From Gammaproteobacteria bacterium (lineage in GTDB: Bacteria; Pseudomonadota; Gammaproteobacteria; GRL18): 29,712 nucleotides of DNA. Of this stretch, positions 22,458-29,712 are shown piece after piece. The notes beneath the pieces were generated by a model. The model did no database searches. It was not told where the DNA came from and saw nothing but the letters and a program-made list of their open reading frames with translations. The position numbers were made by a program, and so were the translations under genes. Within the stretch, counting starts at the first letter, position 1. Every line of letters begins with the position of its first letter. The stretch lies in contig JALTKC010000587.1 of the NCBI GenBank assembly GCA_027076245.1, positions 1 through 29,712 of the forward strand, given 5' to 3'.

Positions 22458-25400
22458 TTAAGTTCCCTTCAGTTTTACATAACCAATATCTTCCATAATG
22501 GCGTAGAGTGCCGGCAGTACCAGCATAATCAGAACGGTGGACGTCAGCATACCGAAGATAATACTGGCGACCAGCGGCACCAGAATCAGGGCCTGACTGC
22601 TGCTTTCAAATAACAGCGGGGTCATACCGGCTACGGTTGTTACAGAGGTCAGAAAGATGGCTCTGAATCGGTCGGTAACGGCCTGCCGGGCGGCATCATG
22701 AAAAACCATGCCCTGTGCCACATGGATTTTTACAAATTCCACCAGCAGTATGGAATCATTAACCACCACGCCCGCCAGGGAGACAAAACCAATCATACTG
22801 GGCAGGGTAAAATCCAGCCCCATAATTAAATGTCCCCAGATGGCACCAATCAATGCCAGAGGAATGTTTACCATGACGACCACCGGTTCCCGGTAATTGC
22901 CGAACTGCAGACTGAGCAGTAAAAATACTGCAAACAGTCCCAGTCCGAATCCGGACAGGATGGAGAGCTTGGTTTCAGTGCCTTTTTCCACTTCACCCTT
23001 AAAGCTGAAATAAATATCAGGGTAGCGTTTTTTAAGCTGTGGTAAAAAGTCTTTCTGCAGAGAGGCGATGATCTGGTTGGTATTGGCCACTTTTGCATTA
23101 ACGTCGCCATAAATATTTATGGTGCGGTTATGGTTGATGCGTTCAATACGGGAGTATTCCCGTTCTTCCCTAATATCCGCCACACTGCTTAAAGGCAGTT
23201 CCTCTCCGGTTCTGGAAAAGACCGTTAAATTATCAAAATCTTCCAGAGCCTGATCTTTTCGGCTGTTCAGTTTGACAATAATTTCATAAGGCTCACGACC
23301 GTTGTAGATTTCGGAAATTTTATATTCCAGATAGGATGAACGTAACTGCCGGGAAATCAGTTCAGAATCAATATCGGCATTGAGGGCGCCGGGTTTAAGC
23401 TGTATGGTGTACTGGGGTTTGCCTGGACGCAGGTCATCGAGCATATTATAAATACCGGGATAGCCTCTGAGCCAGTTCTGTACCTCCCAGGAAGCCCGGG
23501 ACAGCGCATCCAGATCGTGACCGCTCAGGCGAATATGTATGGCCCGGCCGGCAGGCCCGACTTTAGGTTCCTTATACTGAATACTCAGAACATCCGGCAG
23601 GGGCGGGGTGTTTTTTTTCCACTGTGCAATCAGTTCTGCCATCAGTGTGTGACGCTTCTCGGTATTGAGCAGATCAATACTCAGACTGGCCAGATGGGTG
23701 CCATTTTCAGGCACATCGGCATGCTGGCCATAGCTGATCTGAACATTTTTTACCAGGGCTTCAGACTCCTGCTGACTGAGCTGTTCATTGGTTTTTTGCA
23801 GAGATTTTAACAGGATGGCCACTACCTGCTCGGTTTTTTCCAGGGGAGCGCCCTGCGGCAGCAGCACCCGTGCTTCTATGTTATTGCCTTCCAGATCGGG
23901 AAAGGCCTTGAATTTGACCATGCCGGTGGCAATGAGGCCGACAGACAGAATAAACAGGGCAATGGCAAGGCCCAGCGTCAGGTAACGAAATTTTATAGCG
24001 GTGTGTGCTGCCTGTCCTGCTGTCTGTCTGAGTTTGGCAAAACCGGCCTCAAATGTTTTACGCCATGCCGGTGTGCTATTCTGTTTGTGGTGTTCCAGGG
24101 ACTGTTTTAAATGATGGGGCAGAACCAGAAAGGCTTCAATCAGGCTGATGGTTAAAACGGATAATAATACCACCGGCAGCACTCCCAGTATCTGACCCAG
24201 ATCGCCTTTCATCATCAGCAGGCTGCCGAATAAAAAGGCTGAGGTCAGATAAGAGGAAAATACCCCGCGGAAAACCTTTCGGGTACCGTCAATGGCCGCA
24301 TCCAGCGGGGACTTGCCCTTACGGTATTCATGATCAATATTTTCCGACAGGACAATGGCATCGTCCATTAAAATGCCAATGGCCATTAACAGCGCCACCA
24401 TGGAGATCATATTAATACTAATCCCGAAGGCTGACATAATGGCTAAACCACCGAGAAAGGATACCGGCAGACCCATGGCAATCCAGAAAGTATAACGCCA
24501 GGAAAAAAACAACAGCAGCATCAGGGTGGCCAGGATCAGACCCTGCCAGCCGTTTTTAAGCAGTAAACGCAGTCGGTCACGCACCGAAGTGGAGTTGTCA
24601 TTAACCAGGGTCAGCCGGGTTGTGGCCGGCAGACGCTGGTTTTCCTGCTCTACGAAAGCGGCCAGGGCATCTGCCACTTTCAGGGTATCGTCTATGGTGT
24701 TTTTGCTGATTTTCAGCAGCGCAGCCGGTTTACCATTGAGTTCAATACGCTCTTCCGGTTTTTCAAAGGTGTCCTGGATTTCAGCCAGATCGCCCAGCCT
24801 GATTTCACCGCCTTCCGGGGTATTAATAATCACCAGATCCGCCAGTTCTGCCGGGGTTTTTCTGGCATTATCAAATTGCAGTTGATAGGTGGTTTCTTCG
24901 GCTTCCAGTACCCCGGCGGGCAGTTCCAGAGCCTGCGTCTGGATCAGCCGGGCAATGTCATTGATACTCAGCCGGTATTTTTTCAGGGTGTCGGGATGAA
25001 TCAGCACCTGATACTGATGAGTGGAAAAGCCGGCCACTTCGACAATGGGGATTTGTGGCATAGCAATAAGCTGTTCCCGATAGTATTCAGCCAGAGCCTT
25101 TAATTCGCTGCGGGTCAGCCTGTCAGAAGTAATAGCAATATTGGCGACCGGGTTGACCCGTCCCAACTGCTTAATGGCCGGATCTTCAATATTGTCAGGA
25201 AAGTTCTGGATACCATCAATGGCGGTGCGGATATCATCGGTAAATTCACCAATATCCCCCTGTTCCTGCATTTCCAGAGTAAATACAGCCAGGTTGTCAC
25301 GGGCATCACAAATTTGTTCTTTTAAAAAGCTGATCCCGTCAGTGGCATCCTCAATGGGCTTGCAGATCCCTTCTTCTACATCTACCGGACTGGCCCCGGG

Positions 25401-25547
25401 GTAAACCACATTGATCTGTACCTTGCTGGGTTTTAACTGGGGAAAAGACTCCTTGTTTAAACTTTTAAGAGAATAGAGTCCCAGAACAATAATGGCCATC
25501 ATCAGAATATTGCTCAGGGTTGGATGGCGGGCAAAATAGCTTATCAT
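22458..25547 (-). CDS. RND efflux permease (HAE1-like inner-membrane pump)
   Basis: 1029 residues, the normal length. The first membrane segment is at about 11-28, followed by a large periplasmic loop (30-330). Membrane segments 2-6 lie at about 335-480, and the second half repeats this layout from about 525. The proton-relay aspartates are D395 and D396 in GILMDDAIVLSENI of the fourth segment. VYPGASPVDVEEGICKPIE (48-66) is the HAE1-type porter motif. It would work as a trimer with the membrane fusion protein encoded upstream and an outer-membrane TolC-type channel, which is not in the window. The substrate is unknown. The start overlaps the fusion protein gene by four bases (ATGA). Confidence 0.92.
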   Translation of the reverse strand: MISYFARHPTLSNILMMAIIVLGLYSLKSLNKESFPQLKPSKVQINVVYPGASPVDVEEGICKPIEDATDGISFLKEQICDARDNLAVFTLEMQEQGDIGEFTDDIRTAIDGIQNFPDNIEDPAIKQLGRVNPVANIAITSDRLTRSELKALAEYYREQLIAMPQIPIVEVAGFSTHQYQVLIHPDTLKKYRLSINDIARLIQTQALELPAGVLEAEETTYQLQFDNARKTPAELADLVIINTPEGGEIRLGDLAEIQDTFEKPEERIELNGKPAALLKISKNTIDDTLKVADALAAFVEQENQRLPATTRLTLVNDNSTSVRDRLRLLLKNGWQGLILATLMLLLFFSWRYTFWIAMGLPVSFLGGLAIMSAFGISINMISMVALLMAIGILMDDAIVLSENIDHEYRKGKSPLDAAIDGTRKVFRGVFSSYLTSAFLFGSLLMMKGDLGQILGVLPVVLLSVLTISLIEAFLVLPHHLKQSLEHHKQNSTPAWRKTFEAGFAKLRQTAGQAAHTAIKFRYLTLGLAIALFILSVGLIATGMVKFKAFPDLEGNNIEARVLLPQGAPLEKTEQVVAILLKSLQKTNEQLSQQESEALVKNVQISYGQHADVPENGTHLASLSIDLLNTEKRHTLMAELIAQWKKNTPPLPDVLSIQYKEPKVGPAGRAIHIRLSGHDLDALSRASWEVQNWLRGYPGIYNMLDDLRPGKPQYTIQLKPGALNADIDSELISRQLRSSYLEYKISEIYNGREPYEIIVKLNSRKDQALEDFDNLTVFSRTGEELPLSSVADIREEREYSRIERINHNRTINIYGDVNAKVANTNQIIASLQKDFLPQLKKRYPDIYFSFKGEVEKGTETKLSILSGFGLGLFAVFLLLSLQFGNYREPVVVMVNIPLALIGAIWGHLIMGLDFTLPSMIGFVSLAGVVVNDSILLVEFVKIHVAQGMVFHDAARQAVTDRFRAIFLTSVTTVAGMTPLLFESSSQALILVPLVASIIFGMLTSTVLIMLVLPALYAIMEDIGYVKLKGT

Positions 25548-26914
25548 GGTTGTTTACCCAGTGCTTCAGTGGCCAGCCACTGCTGATATTCACCTGCGAT
25601 AACCGGCTTCAGTGGTAAATCTTCAAATACCGGCAAAATATCAGTAATAATAATGTTCTGTCCCGGTTTAAGTTGATCATTTTCTTTAATCACTACCAGG
25701 GGACCGATGTGATGAGTAATGCTAACGGGCTGAATTTTCAGTTTATTATCAGCACCGGCCATATAAACACGCCCCTGATGAACGGCTTTTCTGGGGATCA
25801 CCAGCCGCTTTCTGACTGGAGTATAAAACTTAACAGCCGCAAACATACCCTTTAACAGGGGAGGGCGCTTCCCGGGAATAATATTGTCATAAGGGTTTTT
25901 AACCGAAACCACCAGACCTATGGTATCCCGCTGCGGATCAATGGATTCACTGATCCGCAGAATATCTGCCGGCCACTGACTGAACTGTTCATCATAGCCC
26001 ACCAGAGTAACAACGGCCTGCAGGTTCATTTTTCCCAGTTCAGTCTGTAGCACCTCGGAATTTTTCATGCTGATGGTTTTGTTTCTTAATCCCCGCACCA
26101 GAGAGTAAAACTGTCTGACGGGAAGCTGGGCGTTTATTTCCACCGCATCCGTACCCAGAGCCTCAAACAGTACATTTCCGGTACTGATGTATTCGCCTTT
26201 TTCAACAGAAACGGTGCCAATTCGGGCATCAAAGGGTAGTTTTATTTCTGTCCGTCCCAGAGTGTCCCGGCTCTGATCCAGTTGCGCCTGAGACTGTCTG
26301 ATCTGGCTGAGCAGGGCATTTTTTCGGCTGCTGTAACCGGCCGCCTTGCCCTGCAGATCCTCTACCTGCTGACGAAGCTGTAATACGGTCTGCTCCTCAT
26401 CGTCTAATGAGGAACGGGAAATCAGGTTCTGTTTAGCCAGACGTTTTAAACGGGTCAGTTCTTTTTGCCCAATTTTCAGCTTTTTTTCGGCAATTTTCAG
26501 GGAACGCAGGGTGCTTTTTTCCTCTACTTCCAGCTGTTTTAGCGAATATTGACTGCTGCTCAGAACGGCTTCGCTCTGATCTCTTGAAAATTCAAAAGTG
26601 GTGGGTTCAATACGCAGTACTACTGTGCCTTTGGGCAGGCTGGCGCCTTTTTTCAGGCGCGGATGGATGTATATGATTTTACCGCTGACTTCGGCTTTGG
26701 ATTTAAGCGTGACAGCCGGTTCAACATAGCCGTAAGCTGTGGCCCGGTTTCGAAAAGGAATTTTCTGTAATTCGATAACTTCCACAGTTTTCTGGGGAAA
26801 TGAGAGTATCTGATGGCTTATCTCCGGGCGGGTTTTAACTTTAAACACCACCAGTGCAATGGCTGCCGTAATAATAAGGGGAAGAATATAGGCTTTTTTA
26901 AACGGGTTTTGCAT
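25544..26914 (-). CDS. RND membrane fusion (periplasmic adaptor) protein
   Basis: 456 residues. The N-terminal membrane anchor is at about 8-25. The first lipoyl half (around AEVSGKIIYIHPRLKKGASLPKG, written here as its start and end, about 74-97) leads into a long coiled-coil hairpin (about 110-220, rich in Gln/Lys/Glu/Leu). The second lipoyl half (PFDARIGTVSVEKGEYISTG) and beta-barrel domains follow. It bridges the inner-membrane pump and an outer-membrane channel. It is the first gene of a two-gene unit with the permease. No specific regulator gene is adjacent; the next gene upstream is a divergent kinase. Confidence 0.88.
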   Translation of the reverse strand: MQNPFKKAYILPLIITAAIALVVFKVKTRPEISHQILSFPQKTVEVIELQKIPFRNRATAYGYVEPAVTLKSKAEVSGKIIYIHPRLKKGASLPKGTVVLRIEPTTFEFSRDQSEAVLSSSQYSLKQLEVEEKSTLRSLKIAEKKLKIGQKELTRLKRLAKQNLISRSSLDDEEQTVLQLRQQVEDLQGKAAGYSSRKNALLSQIRQSQAQLDQSRDTLGRTEIKLPFDARIGTVSVEKGEYISTGNVLFEALGTDAVEINAQLPVRQFYSLVRGLRNKTISMKNSEVLQTELGKMNLQAVVTLVGYDEQFSQWPADILRISESIDPQRDTIGLVVSVKNPYDNIIPGKRPPLLKGMFAAVKFYTPVRKRLVIPRKAVHQGRVYMAGADNKLKIQPVSITHHIGPLVVIKENDQLKPGQNIIITDILPVFEDLPLKPVIAGEYQQWLATEALGKQP

Positions 26915-27057
26915 GGATTATTCCGGCGGATTTAAGTTGTTAATAAACAGGTCATTATTCCTGCAGGCACAGGTTATTTCATCATAGCAAAATATAAGGA
27001 ATGAAGTTATAGAAAATACGTTATCAATTGTTTCAGTATGTTTCAATTTAGTGAAAC

Positions 27058-27105
27058 TTTTTATTGTAATTTTTATTGTAATTTCTATTGTAATTTTTAT
27101 TTAAA
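27058..27105. repeat. 12-bp tandem repeat, four copies
   Basis: TTTTTATTGTAA at 27058-27069 and 27070-27081 is followed by TTTCTATTGTAA (27082-27093) and the diverged TTTTTATTTAAA (27094-27105). Confidence 0.9.
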
Positions 27106-27182
27106 ATTATTATTGAAACTTTTATTTAATGATTAAACAGTGACGGATTCCTGACTGTCAGCACAAAAGGGATGTTTATAAA

Positions 27183-27204
27183 GCTAAATAGTTGATTATT
27201 TAGC
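27183..27204. promoter_or_regulatory. Inverted repeat, operator candidate before the kinase gene
   Basis: GCTAAATA (27183-27190) and TATTTAGC (27197-27204) form a perfect 8-bp dyad around GTTGAT, 54 bases before the kinase ATG. It could be an operator or a leader hairpin; no U-run follows. Confidence 0.4.
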
Positions 27205-27257
27205 AAAACTTGACTATTTGTTAGTTCAATATGCCAAATCTTCAGCCCAGGACATCA

Positions 27258-29712
27258 ATGAAAATCCGTTGCCCTCAATGTCAGACGCAATACTCTAATA
27301 TTCCGGAACAATACCGTAATCGTAAGGTGGTCTGTAAAAAATGTCAGTTCCGTTTCAAAGCAACGGAGCAAGCTGCAATGGAAATGCCTCAGGAAACCCG
27401 TCTGGTGGAACCCCAGGAACTTGCCAGCCATACTGATTTACCTCAGGAAACCCGCCTGGCAGCACCTCAGGAGCTTAGCGGCCATACTGATTTGCCGCAG
27501 GAAACCCGTCTGGCGGCTCCGGCAGTTGATAATGAGTCTGAAAAATCAGTACAGGGGAGCAGCCTGCAGGAATTATCAGCAGTTGCCAGAGCTACAGGCA
27601 GCGGCAGTGAATATCTGCAGCAGCATTATCGTAATATACCGCACAGTGAATCTGACTGGCAAAGCGGCGATGTTATTATGGATCTCTACCAGGTGAAAGC
27701 CCTGTTGGGGGAAGGTCAGTTCGGTAAAGTGTATCAGGTCAGACACCGGCACTGGGCGCTGGATCTGGCTCTGAAAACACCCAAATCCAAAGCGCTGGAT
27801 GTCGGGGCAGAAAGTATTATCAGGGAAGCGGAAACCTGGGTAAACCTGCCCTTACACCCCAATATTGTTAATTGTTATTATGTTCGTACCATAAATCGTG
27901 TCCCGCAGATTTTCAGTGAATATGTTGATGGCGGCGATCTGAAACAGCAGATCAACAGCCGGATGCTTTATCAGGGGGATCAAAAACAGGTCCTCAACCG
28001 TATTCTGGATATTGCCATTCAGTTTGCCTGGGGCTTATATTTTGCCCATAAACAGGGGCTGATCCATCAGGATATTAAACCAGCCAATGTCATGCTCAGT
28101 GCCGACGGTGTGGTTAAAATTACCGATTTTGGTCTGGCCCGACTGACTCATACTCTGCAGGATTCTGAGCAGGCCGATAAAGATGCGGGCCGTGTGGGTA
28201 TGACACCGGCTTATGCCTCCCCGGAACAGCTCGCTGGTCAACCCCTAACGCATCGTACAGATGTCTGGAGCTGGGCCGTCTGTTTTGTGGAAATGTTGCT
28301 GGGCTACTGTTCATGGGAGGCGGGTGCGGCGGCGCCGGGTGTTCTGGAAGCTTACCTGGAAAAGTCGCTGGATACAGAACCGGCGGTTGCAGATTTACCG
28401 GCAGAACTGGAGCAGATTATTGCTCAGTGTTTTGAAGAAGAGGAACATTTACGTCCGGAAAACATGCTGGTTCTGGCCCAGGATCTGGTCTCTGTTTACC
28501 GGCACATCAATGGCCGGGCTTATGACCGTGTACCACCGCAGTTGGGCAGTGAAACAGCACCATCCTATAATAATCAGGCCATATCGCTGGTGGATCTGGG
28601 GCGCACTGAAGAAGCTCTGGCTTTATGGCAGAAAGCACTGACTATAGAACCACAGCATTTTGAAAGCATTTATAACCTCTCCCTGCTGCAATGGCAGGAG
28701 CAGGGGCTGGAAGAAGCGCGTTTGATAAAAAAATTATCGGCTCTGCTTAATAAAGACGGAGGTAACAAATCTCATCATAAAGCAATGGCACGGCTTTATT
28801 TACAGTTTTCTCAATTTGACAGGGCTGTTAACCAGCTCACTGGTAAGGTGAGTAAAACAGACCGAATTGAATTCAGCAATTTGCCGGATAAACCGGATAA
28901 TGACTACAGCCCTGAACTGGGACTGGCTCTGTGCGCTTATTACCGCCTGGCTAAAAATCCGGAACACTGGCAATATATTGCGCAAAGCCTGCAGCCCTCA
29001 GTAGAAGGAAAAATAAATGATCCTTATGCCATAACCGCCTTTGTGCTGGCATTACAGAAAAGCGGCCAGAAAAAAAGAGCCCTTGAATTTTATAAAATGA
29101 TTTATGACAGCGGCATTATTCCCCTGTCATTTAAACAGGCGGTCAGGGTTTATTTGCCCGGTTATGAAACAGGGTATCGTCTGCCGGGAAAAAACATGAT
29201 ACAGGCTGATTTTGAAAAAAGTTCTGACCGTATAATTTTCGCGCAGACTAACGAGATTATTTTGCGGCATCTGCAGACAGATAAACCATTAAATATTTTG
29301 CGGGGGCATACAGTAAACATTACCGCATTAGATTATGCGCCGGAACATAGTCTGATTGTTTCAGGCTCACAGCAGGGTAATATTCGGGTCTGGGATAAAA
29401 ATACCTTCAGCCAGACTCAGGTCTGGTTTGCCCATCAGGGCAGTATAAACGCCCTTCAGATTTCTCCCTGTGGTCAATTGCTAATCACAGCCGGACAGGA
29501 GAAAAAACTGTATCTATGGGCGCTTAATCAGGGCAGTCAGGTACAGGCTTTTTATGGAGAAGGGCATGACGGTGTGATTAATGATGTCAGTTTCTCACCC
29601 TGTGGAAAAAAGCTGCTTTCGGCCAGTGCGGATAAAGTGCTTAGAATATGGTCTGTGGATACGGGCCGGACAGAATTAATCCTGCGTGGACATGAACATG
29701 AGGTGACCCGTG
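27258..29712 (+). CDS. Zinc-ribbon Ser/Thr protein kinase with TPR and WD40 domains (3' end outside window)
   Basis: 818 codons without a stop, running off the window. The start ATG has AGGA five bases upstream; an in-frame ATG at 27231 lacks one. Domains in order: an MJ0042-type zinc ribbon with C5-x2-C8 and C26-x2-C29; an 18-residue tandem repeat linker (44-88); a Hanks-type kinase (about 144-415) with GEGQFGKV (151-158), K173, E190, HQDIKPAN (270-277), DFG (290-292), SPEQ (321-324) and D335; TPR-like helices (about 435-480 and 590-620); then WD40 repeats from about 675, with RGH, IRVWD and LRIWS blade ends and another beginning at the edge. HQD replaces HRD, so it is a non-RD kinase. No membrane segment is seen, so it appears cytoplasmic. 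Substrates are unknown. The WD40 part probably binds partners. Confidence 0.88.
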   Translation, partial: MKIRCPQCQTQYSNIPEQYRNRKVVCKKCQFRFKATEQAAMEMPQETRLVEPQELASHTDLPQETRLAAPQELSGHTDLPQETRLAAPAVDNESEKSVQGSSLQELSAVARATGSGSEYLQQHYRNIPHSESDWQSGDVIMDLYQVKALLGEGQFGKVYQVRHRHWALDLALKTPKSKALDVGAESIIREAETWVNLPLHPNIVNCYYVRTINRVPQIFSEYVDGGDLKQQINSRMLYQGDQKQVLNRILDIAIQFAWGLYFAHKQGLIHQDIKPANVMLSADGVVKITDFGLARLTHTLQDSEQADKDAGRVGMTPAYASPEQLAGQPLTHRTDVWSWAVCFVEMLLGYCSWEAGAAAPGVLEAYLEKSLDTEPAVADLPAELEQIIAQCFEEEEHLRPENMLVLAQDLVSVYRHINGRAYDRVPPQLGSETAPSYNNQAISLVDLGRTEEALALWQKALTIEPQHFESIYNLSLLQWQEQGLEEARLIKKLSALLNKDGGNKSHHKAMARLYLQFSQFDRAVNQLTGKVSKTDRIEFSNLPDKPDNDYSPELGLALCAYYRLAKNPEHWQYIAQSLQPSVEGKINDPYAITAFVLALQKSGQKKRALEFYKMIYDSGIIPLSFKQAVRVYLPGYETGYRLPGKNMIQADFEKSSDRIIFAQTNEIILRHLQTDKPLNILRGHTVNITALDYAPEHSLIVSGSQQGNIRVWDKNTFSQTQVWFAHQGSINALQISPCGQLLITAGQEKKLYLWALNQGSQVQAFYGEGHDGVINDVSFSPCGKKLLSASADKVLRIWSVDTGRTELILRGHEHEVTR
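27387..27521 (+). repeat. 54-bp in-frame tandem repeat, 2.5 copies, in the kinase gene
   Basis: The units at 27387-27440 and 27441-27494 and the half unit at 27495-27521 encode PQETRLVEPQELASHTDL, PQETRLAAPQELSGHTDL and PQETRLAAP. They link the zinc ribbon to the kinase domain. Confidence 0.93.

Larger units (their letters stand above)
26915..27257. other. 343-base divergent intergenic region
   Basis: It separates the efflux gene pair (minus) from the kinase gene (plus) and must hold both promoters. It is strongly AT-rich. It holds the 12-bp tandem array (27058-27105), an 8-bp inverted repeat (27183-27204) and the kinase ribosome site AGGA at 27249-27252. No gene or confident promoter hexamers were found. 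Confidence 0.6.

Noticed and set aside
27058..27105. CRISPR array
   Set aside because: Units are 12 bp, directly adjacent, with no spacers; it is a simple tandem repeat. No CRISPR-like array or cas gene is in the window.
27231..27257. Kinase start at the upstream in-frame ATG
   Set aside because: No ribosome site precedes it, while AGGA sits five bases before 27258, where the zinc ribbon begins normally.
28035..28314. Minus-strand open frames inside the kinase gene
   Set aside because: They lie opposite conserved kinase motifs (HQDIKP to SPEQ) and are shadows of the coding strand.

Overview
The window looks like part of a gammaproteobacterial chromosome. It carries RoxA/YcfD, HAE1-type RND efflux genes, an FNR-type box and dispersed palindromic repeats of kinds common in gammaproteobacteria. 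Base composition looks moderate to AT-leaning (not computed). A nitrous-oxide-reduction accessory cluster, several c-type cytochromes, a Desulfovibrio gigas-like metal-binding adenylate kinase and an SLC13/TrkA-C anion transporter fit a respiratory, possibly sulfur-oxidising lifestyle. The species cannot be fixed from this sequence alone.

Region 1 (1-8960) is a clade II (atypical) nos accessory cluster. It opens with the 3' end of a cytochrome c coding region, which could be a separate electron carrier or the C-terminal domain of an upstream NosZ. Then come a strong terminator, a perfect FNR-type box (260-273), a diheme cytochrome c and NosB, each followed by its own terminator. A tightly overlapping block follows: nosD-nosG-nosH-nosF-nosL-nosY, then a second diheme cytochrome. 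NosR is absent from the visible part. NosG/NosH would carry quinol electrons across the membrane, the cytochromes would relay them to NosZ, and NosD/F/Y/L would mature the copper site.

Region 2 (8961-13230) holds a TonB-dependent receptor with a His-Met4 run in its plug, a secreted Asp-box (sialidase-fold) protein with CECC and CPHH motifs, and a CPPC thioredoxin-like protein. The neighbourhood and the metal-liganding motifs suggest copper capture for NosZ. This is inference.

Region 3 (13231-16497, all minus strand) holds a PAS-GGDEF diguanylate cyclase whose 5' end runs into an IS5-type transposase remnant, two palindromic repeats, a PDZ-only periplasmic protein and a YugP-like zinc metallopeptidase.

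Region 4 (16498-22457) holds an SLC13 transporter with two TrkA-C domains, facing a metal-LID adenylate kinase across a bidirectional terminator. After these come a glutamate dehydrogenase-family gene and roxA, probably one operon, and then a large inverted repeat.

Region 5 (22458-29712) holds an RND permease and membrane fusion protein pair on the minus strand, a 343-base intergenic stretch with a 12-bp tandem repeat, and the first 818 codons of a large kinase running off the window. The kinase has an N-terminal zinc ribbon, an 18-residue tandem repeat, a Ser/Thr kinase domain with HQD in place of HRD, TPR-like helices and WD40 repeats. It and the copper-like cassette are the least ordinary parts of the window.
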